A stretch of 64,000 bases of DNA from Sapria himalayana (Eukaryota; Streptophyta; Magnoliopsida; Malpighiales; Rafflesiaceae). Positions within the stretch are counted from its first letter, which is position 1; every line of letters starts with the position of its first letter. A program made the translations under genes and the position numbers. The stretch spans positions 62,001-126,000 of the forward strand of contig JAREIK010009572.1 in assembly GCA_029783825.1 (NCBI GenBank). Direction: 5' to 3'. The notes beneath the pieces are model-generated. The model was not told where the DNA came from. It saw nothing but the letters and a program-made list of their open reading frames with translations, and ran no database searches. Below are positions 11,620 through 23,050 of this stretch, in pieces.

Positions 11620-12822
11620 AAGTTCGTTACTCTTTTTATTGACGTGGTCAGATATTACATGTTCATATCATATACATGATTCAAATATTAAGTATGTGTA
11701 ATTTCAACAGCGTCTCACATCCGAGTAAAATTTCTTCTTATCAAGACTTACAGATGAACAGAGACTATTGAACTGTTGTTGTCTTAGTGAGTTACTTATG
11801 TTTTCTAAAGCGGTGGCACACACATTCTTCCTTGCTTGTACTATTAGGTAAATAATGTGACACATGATCTAATGTGAAAAATTTCTCTCAATGATTCATC
11901 TCTAATATTCCTAACAAATATGTTAATTGCTACTCCATTATTAGATACATTATTGAATGTGATGTTAAATTTTTTATTTTGAATTTTATATTCTTTAAAG
12001 ATTTTAATCATCCACTCAAAAATACTCGAGCTATTATGAAGATGAAGAATCTCAGATAATCCTAAAATTTTTTTATTTAGTATCTATTTAAAATCTATAT
12101 AGTGGATGGTGAGATATGCATAAAATGAATCCTCATGACTAGTCCATATATTAGACGTCATCGATATTACTCAACTATTTTTCTTAAATTCATTAATTAC
12201 TATTTGTTTTTTTAATTTTTATTATTTAAGAATGTTAATACTAGATGTGGACTTTGAGAATCCTATGATATGCAAGATGAAAATATGTCTGCATAATACT
12301 GACTATGCTACGATTCTCTAAAAATTTAATCAAAAGAATCATCGTAATGATCAATTTGATCATATTTTTTCCCACTAACTCGTTGTGATATATTAAACGG
12401 ATAAATTTTAAGACTGAACTGGATCTTTTCTAAAAAAATTCATCACTGAGTAGAGTTTTCCTAGGATCTAATACATCATGTTTTTTGATGCATAGTTTAA
12501 CATGCTTCTTAATATGTCTAGTCCTACACGAATTCTTTTATATTAATATTTTTTTATAATATTTGTAGTGTGTTAATTTTTTTTTGTACTCCTAATATAT
12601 ATTTTTTATATATTAAAATGAGTCTAAATTACTAAAATTTTAATTTTTTATTTTTTAAATGTTTGGGTCGAGGTGATTGGAGATTCTAAAGTTTTGGCAG
12701 TCTCGGATCTTTCAATATGATTTTTATTATTTTAATTATAATTAATTTAATTTTCTTTATTAAATTTATTATTTATCATTTTTTTATTTTTTTATTTTTT
12801 AGGTTCTATTTAAGAGTTAGGA

Positions 12823-12826
<4 letters not shown>

Positions 12827-12854
<28 letters not shown>
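12827..12854. repeat. (GA)n microsatellite
   Basis: Uninterrupted GA dinucleotide run inside the hAT element, near the N-terminal end of its transposase relic. Confidence 0.85.
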
Positions 12855-12859
<5 letters not shown>

Positions 12860-13119
12860 ACTAGAGAGAGAATATTTTAAATTTAAAATTTTAAAACTTA
12901 AAAATTAATTAATAAAAAAATACCTTTAAACCGTAATGCATAAATTTTTACTTTTTTATGTTCGCACAGCACACATACCACAATCCACACCACATCACAC
13001 TTGTGTCTCGAAAAGTAAAATATCAAAAGCAGAAAGTCTGAAACCAAAATCAAGAACCCGAAAGATAAAATTAGAGAGAGAGTGACATTTATGTTTTAAA
13101 AATATAAATTTTAAAATGA

Positions 13120-13135
13120 GGGGGGGGGGGGGGGG
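13120..13135. repeat. Run of 16 G
   Basis: A homopolymer G tract at the boundary between the AT-rich interior and the GC-rich right subterminal region of the family A element. Its length may be unreliable for sequencing reasons. Confidence 0.85.
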
Positions 13136-13440
13136 TGTGGGGGTTGTGGAAAGAGACCATTGGTCGGGTTATGGGCTCGACGGAAATATTGGGTTTGTCG
13201 GGCGGCGGCTTTGGGTCGGGGGTATGAGGATGGATCGGGGCACCGCTCGACTCGAGCCGAGATATTGTGCCCATGGGCCATTCTACCAGGCCGTGCCTAC
13301 CTTGCACGTGGCCCGGTTGGCCTAGCCACGTCACAACATGAGATGTGCCGTGATCAGGCCCGACACGGGCATTTCCGTGCTCGGACAGGCATGACCGAGT
13401 TAGGGCGGGCTTGGGCTGTCCGACCTATTTAACACCTCTA

Positions 13441-16067
13441 AAAAAATAATGACAGTGTATGGTGCATGTTTCAAATTTTATATTTAAAAATCTGATGCTT
13501 TGATTTGGTTTTGGTATCTTCGTGTTTAGAATAGTGTATTGTGCATCAAATTTTTAATTTTTTTTCTAAATCAATTTTTTGTGGGTGGTCTTTTGATGAA
13601 AAAGATAACTATAATTAGTATGATATTTTTTAAAAAAAATCAATGAAAATTGAACACGAACACATATTGATTATGAGTTATTTTGGTGAGGATTTATTTA
13701 TTGGTCAAGTATATGCGAGACACTTGTTGGGTGTGTCACTCAAAGCCGGATCAAATCATTATTTGGTGATTGATACTTATTTTATGGTTCATTTATGTTA
13801 GTTGATTGATCCGAATATGATTCATAGTTTTAAAAGGCACGTCCACCCATGATGGCGTAATATCCTTTCGGAGCCTAAGGTGTATGGTATACCTAAGGTA
13901 TGATCTTTAATGAAGTAATGCACATCATATATATATATATATAATTATATATAATTATATATAATACCATTTAATATTATTCACAATTTATATCCAATCA
14001 ACAAAGTCTTCATAATACAATATGGAAACTTTGTTAATATCCATAATAACCATCATGTGTAATTATCTATCTCATTTCTATCATTATATTTATAGTATTT
14101 TTCATTTTCTTCTCTGGTTATTATCTCAACTAAAGATATTGGTGATATTTATTCTATTATTTTTTTTTTCATTAAAATCTTAATCTTGGTCGTCAAAAAT
14201 ATTTTCATTCATATTTTGGCTAATCATATTCATGTATTTTTTTTATGTTCATTTGCACTTATACACTCTTTAATTTCTTCTCTAATATGTTCTATGCATT
14301 TTCTATGTTTAATATCATTTCTAAAGCCATCAACAAAAAATAATAATGAAAAACTCAATATAAAAACAAAGTATTATGAGTGATAATGCTTATCCAAATC
14401 CAAAGTTTTTAAAATAAAGTATAATATTATCAATAATTGAATACATAAATGCAAAACATTAATAAAAGATACTTAGATAACAAAATATTTATAATATTAA
14501 ATTCTTACTCTTTACTTCTCCTAAATCTACAAAATCAGTAATATCATTTTTATTATTATATTTGTAGTTTTTCCTATTTTGCTCCCTTATTACTATTAAT
14601 TTATTTTTTCAATATCTTAAAATCGGTAATCAAAGAAATCTTAATTCATATATCTTCTGTAACATATTTCAAGCATTTTGTATACTTAGTCATATTTCTA
14701 AATCTACCAATAAGATTTTAGTGTTCAAAATCCACATGAATTCTAATCTCATTAATCATCATTACAATTCACAAGAAATAAAAAAATACCAAGAACTCGA
14801 TAAAATACCTAGAACTTTATTCTTACATAATCGAGTTTTTTTGATGATTTTTCACCAAACAAAATTGAGAAGATGGTACATCTGTTGATAGATTTGACTT
14901 TGTTGACTAAATTGATTGACGATATTCTTAATATTTATGTTTGTGTTTGTTGAGGGAACAATATACCTTTTGAGGACTCAAATCCTTAGTAAGTTGATAT
15001 TTTTAGTTTTCTTGAAAATTTATTAGAGAGCAACTTTTGTGTCTATATAACCACACTAAAATCCAGCATAGTTTGGATGATCAACTAGATTATGACAATG
15101 ACTTCTCTACATGGTAGTAGTATGAGAGATGATAGGAATACTCTAAGGAGGAAGTGAGTAATGACCTAATTTTTTTTTTTTTGTGAGTGCTTGAAACAAA
15201 CTAAAGGGATGTGTTGTATATTATGCTTTTGACTTACATAGGATGTTATGATTTTCATAGGCTATACAATAGGCTATATATCAACTTTGTTTGAATCATC
15301 TGAGAATGCATATTGCTCTTATTATATTTATTGAACATATATTTTAAACTTATTTTTTTGGTCACTACTATCTGTAAGACAACAATATTTCCAAGGTTCT
15401 TATTTTTCATCACCTTACTTCGTATTTTTGTGTAATATATCTAAGAGTCAACATCTATATAATAGGTAATTATATCCTTTTTATTTTTTTGTGAAGTCTG
15501 TACTCTGTAGTATTTGATATTATTGTATTTAATGACATTTTTATATGAACAATATCACATAATAATGTTAATTATAAATGTTTTTGTTTGATATTCATTA
15601 TTATTGCACCTGAATTTTTTTATAATTTATTATTAATTTAATTATTTTACTAAATAATTGAATTGTGATATATTTTATTTTTTTGTTGAGTTTTTCTTCT
15701 AGATTGGCCGACCCTATGAATGACTTAGTTGTGCATTGAGTCACATTGATTGTACTTGTTTTGTTTATTTACTGGGGTTTTATAGGTCATTTACTATTGA
15801 TCATTGATCCACTGATTATTCTCTCTTAGCTTGGATATTCATAATTGGATAAGTAGATGACTCTAGAGCCAAACTTCAATTAAGCAACTTTTATTAATCA
15901 TCCGACATGTCAATTCAAAAAGCATACTTGAACTTTCTATTCAACATGTTAGGAGAACGTCAAGAGATGCATATTCTATCTTTTTCATTTAGTCATATGT
16001 GGAAATTATAGGATGATACATGATAGTTTGAGAATTTTATTTGTTTTGTTGATATTTGTGCTAGATA
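13441..16067. other. Intronic AT-rich DNA, mostly unassigned
   Basis: No coding similarity on either strand. At about 13822-13900, 'aaaaggcacgtcc...gcctaaggtgtatggtatacctaagg' resembles the 'aggcgc...cctaaggc' short hAT-like repeats seen at 56704-56983 and in the 37931-39185 array. An AT-rich microsatellite lies at about 13929-13975. The rest is unremarkable. Confidence 0.45.
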
Positions 16068-16075
16068 TATATAAT

Positions 16076-16663
16076 CTATGTTGCACGGACACGGGGATAT
16101 GACATGGCAAGATACGGGGACACGGCAAATTCTAAAAAACTAGAATACGTATACGGCTAGAATACGTCATGATAAAAAAAATAAAATTAAAAATAAAAAT
16201 TATTAATTATAAATATTAGGTATTTTAAAATAATTAAAAAATACTGTATTTTAAAATAATTTAAAATTCTGTATTTTAAAATAATGTAAAAAAAATTTAA
16301 ACCCTCTAACACCCTCCCCCTCCCGAACCTTCCCCCCCTCCCGAACCTTCCCCCCCTCCCGAACCTTCCCCCCCTCCCGAACCTTCCCCCCCTCCCGAAC
16401 CTTCCCCTCCTCCCGAACCCCCCTCCCGAAACCCCCTCCCCCCCCCCCCTTCCCGAAAACTCATGCCCTCCTTCCCGAAAACTCCTGCCCCCCTTCGCCC
16501 CCCCCCCACCCGATTTTCAATTTTCAAACTCTCCCCCTCCCGATACAAATTCCCCCCACGTGGCCTATCGGACACGTATTCGACGCGTGTCCGACCCGTG
16601 TCATCATGTCCACGTGTCGGACACGTGGACACGATAGTTCCTAGGCGTATCCGTGCAACACAG
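16076..16663. mobile_element. Short non-autonomous hAT family B element (588 bp)
   Basis: It starts CTATGTTGCACGGACACGG and ends TATCCGTGCAACACAG. A perfect 8-bp target duplication, tatataat, lies at 16068-16075 and 16664-16671. The left arm carries the family B motif (gatacggggacacggcaaattctaaaaaactag in spaced form). The right arm carries cacgtggcctatcggacacg and gttcctaggcgtat, shared with the 2020-5711 copy. It looks like an internal deletion derivative of that longer element, retaining both ends and a C-rich minisatellite. Confidence 0.94.
16310..16440. repeat. 18-bp C-rich minisatellite
   Basis: Unit cccgaaccttccccccct, 18 bp, about five to six copies, degrading into C-rich DNA to about 16510. 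The complement translates as a Gly/Glu/Ser repeat, which is a repeat artefact. Confidence 0.85.
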
Positions 16664-16671
16664 TATATAAT

Positions 16672-17829
16672 TATTTGATTTTAAATAAATATCTTTAATC
16701 TTTTTTGTTTTTATACCAATTTTGAAATGGTAGAAATGTACTTTTATTGTAACATTAAAATTGTGTTAAATGATATTATTTTTTAATATATTTCTTATTC
16801 ATTTTTTTTGTTTCTTTGAAAATAATAAGATAATTCATCAAATATTTTGTGCAAGTGTTCCTGCAGAGAAAAGGATATGTGAAAAAAAATAATTTATTTT
16901 TGATTAAAATGGCTAAGATAATTTTATTACATAGAAGCATCCTTAGTTATTTTTGTAGAGAAACATATAAATCATTAACTTCTTAATCAATTGAATATAT
17001 ATTTTTTACATATTAGATGGTATACCATATTGGCTTTTGTTTCTAGGATATTGATTTTTTCTCATTCTATTTATGTTTTTTAGTTGTATTTTTTTTGTAG
17101 AAAATAAATGATTATTTTTTTCTTTGAGTGTTAATTTCGAGGATACTCTAGTATTCAAAAGGTTTACTATATTATTTATCAGAGGCAAAGAGAGTTATTA
17201 CAAGTGTGAATGTGTTATTTTTTGAGTAGAAGTCTAAATTGGAGACGAATGCTAGGTGGAAGACCTTAATTTAAGTGATCAGCATGATATAATATATGTA
17301 TCTTTCTAGAAAGGGGAGGTAAAAATTGAGAGATTTAATGATCCAAACCTAAAAATAATTTATTAGATAGATATATCCATAACTATCTCTAGCCAAGTTC
17401 CTGATCATGTCAGTTGGTCAAATTTAGAGTATTTACTTAGTCTATCCAAATACTTTAAGGAAGAAGTCAATTCGTTCTTTTGTATTCCATCTAGTATCTA
17501 TTGTCACCATTTCTTTTTTTCTTCCATTTTTATATAATATATTTTAGTTTTTTATTTTATTTTTTTTTGATAACTAAATGATATATGATATTATTTCTAA
17601 GATAATTAATTAGCTAAAATGATGACAAATAATGTTAGATTAATTGATGAAAATCTCTTCGAATCATATTTGAGATATTGTTTCAAGTCCTTCAAGCAAG
17701 CTTATAGTGAGATGCAAGTGAGTGTAAATGGTGAAGACTAGGTTTATTGACTTAAAATCATGTTAATAATCTTGGGATTTATATAGATTTATAGTGTGAA
17801 TTATAAAGATGTATTTTCTCATGTAATAA
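16672..17829. other. Intronic AT-rich DNA, unassigned
   Basis: No coding similarity or clear repeat recognised. Confidence 0.5.
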
Positions 17830-18700
17830 TGATCATTATTTTTTTGTTTCTTCTAGGTAGATGGTATATTAGTTGAACATGATATATTATGTGATGTTAA
17901 TAATATAATATGATAATACTCATATTATAAAAGATAATCAATTAAATATATCTCAATTGAAATTATTATAAATTAAGTTTCAGACAAAAACATTAAGATA
18001 TTAGGGTTTTTATGAGTTTTGAGGTTGCTTACTTAAGAGATATAATTCTTTTTTATATTATTTAATATGTTTTAGATATTTTATTTATTCTTAGTATGAT
18101 GGAATGTATCCTGGTTGAGCTACCACTTGATTTGAGCGTAAATTTGTACACAAATACTAGTATTCCAGATGACTATTTTAGATATAAGAATATCTTATTT
18201 AAACTGTCTAATAGTTACTAGACTGAATATTACTTATACTATTAATAAAGTTAATTTTTATTTAAATTTCTTTAGTTAGACTTGTACAAATATATGTCTT
18301 AAGGTTTTCACATATATGAAGTGAGCTATATGATATGAAATTTTGATTAGAGATCCGAGGTATACCGGATAGATGCATACTCAAATTTTAGATGGACTCT
18401 AGTGATTATATAGAGATGATCCACCAATAAATTTTGTATTTTCCTTAGTAATAAGTTTGACTTATGGAAAAATAAGTGATATTATTATTTTTAGATCTCA
18501 TGCAAAGACAAAGTACATGGCCATAATAATGATTGTCATTGAGCTTCAGTGGATTAACCATTTTTGGTAGAGTTTCTTGTATAATGATTTGAATTCATGC
18601 ATCATCGTCAATGTGCTTAGAGGATTGCACGTGTCATTATATATTTAAAGCTATGTATTTATTACATGTACAAGCCAACTTGAAAGGAGATGTTGAGATT
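17830..18700 (+). pseudogene. Decayed Ty1/copia reverse transcriptase-RNase H remnant
   Basis: Scattered short frames follow copia order. FQTKTLRY (about 17980) matches 'FQxKDLGxLRYF'. GMMECILVELPLDLSVNL (about 18098) matches 'GMLxCxPVDTPMDPNxKL'. Then comes DDYFRYKNILFKLSNSY. RNase H-like words follow around 18360-18560, including 'tctcatgcaaagacaaagtacatggcc' at the position of the family's 'SSAEAEYRAMA'. After 18670, 'caacttgaaaggagatgttgagattt' resembles a copia 3' LTR border. There are many stops and frame changes, so this is an old insertion. Confidence 0.65.
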
Positions 18701-19376
18701 TAATTTTGTTTAATGGTTTATTTTATTTATTTTTTATTTTAATTTGTATATGAGAAGCTAATATGTGAGTTGTCTTAATTTTATTATATATATTTTATTA
18801 TGATGTTCAGATTTTAGAATTAATTAAAATATAATTTTTTTCCTCTCTCTCCTTTCCTCCTTTTTGTTTTCTTTTTTTTTTCTCAAATTTATAACTATGT
18901 TGAATTTGCACATTGTTCTTATATTGAGGTCAAGCAATGCTCTTAACAATTTAATTTGTAGCTTAATTATCATTATTATTGTTATTATTATTTTTAAATC
19001 TTACTCCTAAGTTCAATAAAGTGAGCATATATATTTAATGAAATATTACTATTTATAGTTTATAGTTTTGTTTTTTATTTTTTATTTTTCTTTTACTTTT
19101 ACATTATGTATTGAAGCACCTAACCAGTTTCCTGCAGCAATCTGAATGATATATCATGTAAGGGCTTCTCTTATATACAATTCATATTGAGTTATATTGA
19201 GTTTTTTGATTTTTTTTGGATTAGAACGTGACATGATATTGGAACCAAAATCCTTGGAGGAATAATTCGTAGGGAATGTACGGGTTCAAAACCCTAGAGA
19301 GAGAGCACATGCATTGTACCAACATAGTACACATTTACATGCATGCTACATTACACACCATCATATACATTGTGGC
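18701..19376 (+). other. Probable copia LTR relic and leader
   Basis: Pyrimidine-rich and AT-rich DNA, then tgatattggaacc at 19234-19246, a degenerate primer-binding site, followed by a leader-like 'caaaaccctagagagagagcacatgcattgtacc'. That leader recurs in altered form near 23180 and 60745. No gene. Confidence 0.4.
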
Positions 19377-21611
19377 TAGAAGTGGCAAATGGGTTTTGTG
19401 GCCTGGGTCCGACCCATGACATGACTTATAAATGATGACTCAACATGACCTGGCAGGGTTAGAGTTGTGCCTCAAACATGTCTAAAGTTGTTGGGTGGCT
19501 TACTTGTTGAAAATTTACTCAACACAACATGATTTTAATGGTCTGGCAATGCAGTCCGAAATATTCTCTGGTGAAAAAACTACTTAGGTCGTGCCTTGCT
19601 CTTGGATTTGACTTGGACAAAACTCAACCTAACTAGACATGTGAACAACACGCGTCTAAATTTTTTTATGGTTTTTAGATAGGATGCATGTAATTGATGT
19701 ACCTTTTTTTAAAATGAAATGGGCAAGTTCGGGCCTATTCCGAGACAACCCTATGTCATTTTAAAAAGACTATATTTTTATTTATGATAATATTTTATAG
19801 GTGACATCTCAATAGAATTCTTGCGACATCAAGTCAATTGTCATATTCACCATTGACATGGCATGCATGAGCTTGTGTGCAACATACCTTTTTTAAGAAA
19901 AAAAGCGTATGTTAGATTTTGTCTCCAACCGGCTAGGCAGAATCCAACAGATAGAAGCAATATGTCTAGAAAAGTTAAAGAAAAATTTTAAAAATATTAA
20001 TTTAATTTTTTAAAAATTTATAAAAAAGTTAATTATCTTTATAGTTTTTATACTCAAATTGTAATTTTCTCTATCTGCTCAATTTTTTTTTCTATAATAT
20101 CAAAATTTTCATTTTGTTATTTAAAATATTTTTTTGCATAAATAATTATTTTTGTAATTAGCAATTGTGTTTGATATGGTGAATAATGAAATTGTGGTTG
20201 CAAGTACTATTAACTTCTGCAAGATACACATTTTTTTTAAAATTTCAAATATTAGAGATTAGATTTATAAAATATATGATATATAAAATTAAAGATATTT
20301 CTTTCTATTTGTAACTAGAGGTGTTCAATGGGTTGTGTTGGGTTGATACACCAATAAAAACGGACAATCAATCATAACCTATTGGCCTATAGGCTGTTTG
20401 GTTCATGTCAGGCCGTGCGTGGTTGGATTGGCGTGAGCTTAACTCAGTGTGACCTGAGTGCTAGGCTGTCTACTTGACATGCCTCAATCCCACCCTGGCT
20501 TGGGTTTGCTACATGCTAGCTTGGGTTGGTCACCCTAGTGAAAATGGGGCCCACATGGGCAGATGTGCTAGTTCTAGAGGTGTAAAATGGGCGGGCTGGC
20601 TCGGCCGGCATGGGCACGACATACTATAGTGCCTTGCCCTCATGCCCTCGTGCCCGGCATGACACGCTACAGTGTCGTTCCCCTGGCATGCACGGCATGT
20701 TATAGTGCCGTGCCCCGGCCCATCGTACCGTGCCAGAACATGGGCACAACACGTAATCACATACTGAACGTGGTCAATACGAGCCGATGCCTAATAAGCG
20801 AGGCTAGTCGAGCCCCAAAAGGTCGAAGACACGCGGCGGCACGTGGTGCGCCACCGAAATCCTAATTTAAAAAAAAATTAGGGTTTTGTTCGACCAGAAC
20901 TTGGCTGAACCTGGCGATTTTCGAGACATGGGTCCGTGCATGGTAGGCATGGAATAGTAACTATCCTGGGCCATGCATGGCACGGTAGCTCGATTTGGCA
21001 GCCTAAAATTGGGTCGGGCTGTGTCGGCCCGGCCTGTTTGATATTTCTAATATTTTCATGATTAATTATGTAATATAAAAAGGGCTCACATAGGCTGAGA
21101 ACACATGTGTTCTCACCATGCCTCGTGCATGACCATGGCTTTGCACACCAATAGCAATTATTTGGGCTGGCTTGATCATTGTTTATACACGGTTTTGAAC
21201 CTTGTTCCGGGCCAAACATGGTTAATTTAGGTCATGTCTCTTAGAAAAAGAAGAAGATGAGAAAGAAGATGATGATGATGATGAGGAATAAGTAGAAAAA
21301 AATATTAAGAAGAGCAAGAAGAAGAAAAAAAAAAAGAAAAAGAAGAAGAAACATCAAATGGGTTGTGTTGTGCATTGTCGGTAGGGCCTAGTCCTTGCAC
21401 GGCACGACATAGTTAAAATTCTATGCATTGCCAGGCATGGTACGATGCACGAGGCATGGTTCATGCTGGTCTAGCAAGGCACGAACCATGTCAAAGAGCA
21501 GCCCGATTTGGCCCGAGGCACAGTTCCAGGTCGTGCCATGCTGGGTTAGGCACTAGTGAACTGGGCCGGGTCCCAGGCCGTGCCCATCGCTTGACTCGTT
21601 TGACACCTTTA
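19377..21611. mobile_element. Cluster of hAT family A ends (non-autonomous, probably nested)
   Basis: Three left-type ends are visible: TAGAAGTGGCAAATGGG at 19377, TAGAGGTGTTCAATGGG at 20316 and TAGAGGTGTAAAATGGGCGGG at 20575. One right-type end, TTTGACACCTTTA, finishes at 21611. GC-rich subterminal blocks (ggcccgg, gccgtgcc, cacggcac) follow each end. No transposase is recognised. No clean 8-bp target duplication pairs any left end with 21611, so the nesting order is unresolved. A complete 1.0-kb element at 20575-21611 is the simplest reading. Confidence 0.6.
21240..21355. repeat. Purine-rich GAA/GAT microsatellite
   Basis: A strand-asymmetric purine tract with gaa and gat triplet runs, inside the family A hAT cluster. 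Confidence 0.8.
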
Positions 21612-22739
21612 ATTGCCTCTGACCATATCCCGTTCTGTCCGTTCCACTTGATAGCTCTACTCAATATTGAGTAAATTCTCAGTCTCCTATCCGATAGTAA
21701 TACTTAATAATTATATATGGAGTGAATCATGTTCTTCAAATGTATAAATTGAATCGAGACTCATGTCTCTATTTCAACTGTTATAATACCTCGCTATATT
21801 TAATATACAATCAACAACAAGCTACACCAAATTGGGGTTACTGCACAAACCCTAATAGTGTAAATTTTGTCTACCACAATTCTCTCCACCACAATCCTTT
21901 CCAACACGTATCACATGTCTAAAGTACAAAACCATTGTCATGAATACCAAATTGTTGGACAAATTCATGGCACAACTTGCAGGAACTTCTGTGCGGTTTT
22001 GGTGCAACAACACGATGTCAGTAATAATTTGATGGTGCAACAACCCCAACATTCACTGTGCAATTTTGGTGTGAGTTCACTGCATAAAAACACAAAATTT
22101 TTTTTCAGTCACCACCGCACATCACACCCAGCTGAAGAACTTGCATAAACACTGCATAATTTTGCACAATTTTAGTGCAAATTTACTGCATGGTGTATGA
22201 AATTATTTTTTCCAGCTACTACTTTGCTAAAATCTTCTGGGGTTCTCACAGATGCCATGTTAAAATTTATACAGAATTCAAGTAATTTCAATAACTTATA
22301 AAAATCCTCTATAAATAACGTCTTTATATAATGGACAGATGCAATTGAGGTAAGCTATAAGTTAGGTAATCATATCAAACAAAATAATAAAAATGAAAAA
22401 TATAATATTAAAGAAATTATAAAACTAAAAACTTTAACATGAAATACTAACTTAATGTTAATGAATATTTGTTATTGGTTGTATATGATATTTGTTATGA
22501 AGACTTGTCTTGATGGTAAGGTAGATCATCTGAAAGTATAATTATTTGCGAGGAGGTTTACTTCTACCATCACAAATGTTTATTAGGATACTTTTCTTTA
22601 GTGAACAAAATAACCTCCATAATATAATTATTCTCTTATAGTTTCTCATAAAATAATATATTAATTTGACGTGAAAAATATTTTTCTTTTAAATAATTTT
22701 GAGGTGGTGTATTCGAAGAAACTACTTAATTTTCAAGAT
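21612..22739. other. Intronic DNA, unassigned
   Basis: Less AT-biased than its surroundings to about 22200, with repeated 'gcacaattttngtgcaa' and 'actgca' words. I recognise no protein or TE family. From 22200 on it is AT-rich and unremarkable. Confidence 0.4.
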
Positions 22740-23050
22740 CAAGCAGAGTATTCAACTCTAGTTTACATATTGTGGAAGCCCTTATATGACTTAAAATAGT
22801 CTATGAGAATTATGTTTTTAGGTGAATTTAGATAACAAACTTATTTTGATGATTATATATATGAATGATATTTTGATATAAGCAATTATGAGTTTAGAAT
22901 CTTCGAACATAATGAATATTTTTAGTTGTAATTTTAGACAAAAGACATTGTGAGGTTGAGATAAGTTTTTGAGTTTTTTTGTTATTTACTATTTATTATT
23001 TTATTTCATGTTTATTTTATAACATGGAATGAGTGCCCAATTTGTTGGAT
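22740..23050 (+). pseudogene. Decayed Ty1/copia reverse transcriptase fragment
   Basis: In order along the strand: 'gaagcccttatatgacttaaaa' corresponds to the family's KALYGLKQ. 'tatatatgaatgatattttgat' (YMNDILI, about 22857) sits at the YVDD position. 'ttttagacaaaagacattgtgaggttgagata' (about 22930) corresponds to FQxKDLGxLR. All are degenerate with stops between. Confidence 0.55.

Larger units (their letters stand above)
9600..12720 (-). pseudogene. hAT family A transposase pseudogene, interrupted
   Basis: The clearest segment is the dimerisation domain. Reading the minus strand from 9840 to 9808 gives SSVASESTFSV, followed by ISDMRSRL, the hAT pattern 'SSVASESTFSxxxRVxxxxRSxL'. A second hAT segment near 11843-11880 reads FHIRSCVT and corresponds to 'FHxRCxxHIxNLxV'. 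The rest is decayed with many stops, and the frame is split by the family B insertion at 10501-11619. Three other copies in the window (26.5-28.1, 30.4-31.4 and 61.5-63.6 kb) are collinear and carry the same motifs with independent lesions. The product is inferred to have been the family A transposase. Confidence 0.75.
8998..13440 (-). mobile_element. hAT family A transposon, decayed, with a nested hAT-B insertion
   Basis: The termini are inverted: TAGAGGTGTCAAATAGGTTGG at 8998, and the complement of TAGAGGTGTTAAATAGGTCGG ending at 13440. Both ends continue for about 150-300 bp as GC-rich DNA (gcccgg, ggcacg, gggcc words) that contrasts with the AT-rich interior. A minus-strand transposase relic fills the middle (about 9600-12720). 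Flanks are aaaaaaat (8990-8997) and aaaaaata (13441-13448), a weak low-complexity match to an 8-bp target duplication. A 1.1-kb family B element with its own duplication is inserted at 10501-11619. Net length without it is about 3.3 kb. Confidence 0.82.

Noticed and set aside
8990..13448. Perfect target duplication for the family A element
   Set aside because: aaaaaaat versus aaaaaata differ and are low complexity; recorded only as a weak match.
16306..16632. 108-codon Gly/Glu/Ser-rich open frame on the minus strand
   Set aside because: It is produced by the 18-bp minisatellite inside a short hAT element.
20530..21674. Several open frames of 76-113 codons in the GC-rich block
   Set aside because: Same cause: GC-rich hAT family A ends; overlapping frames on both strands and no domain.
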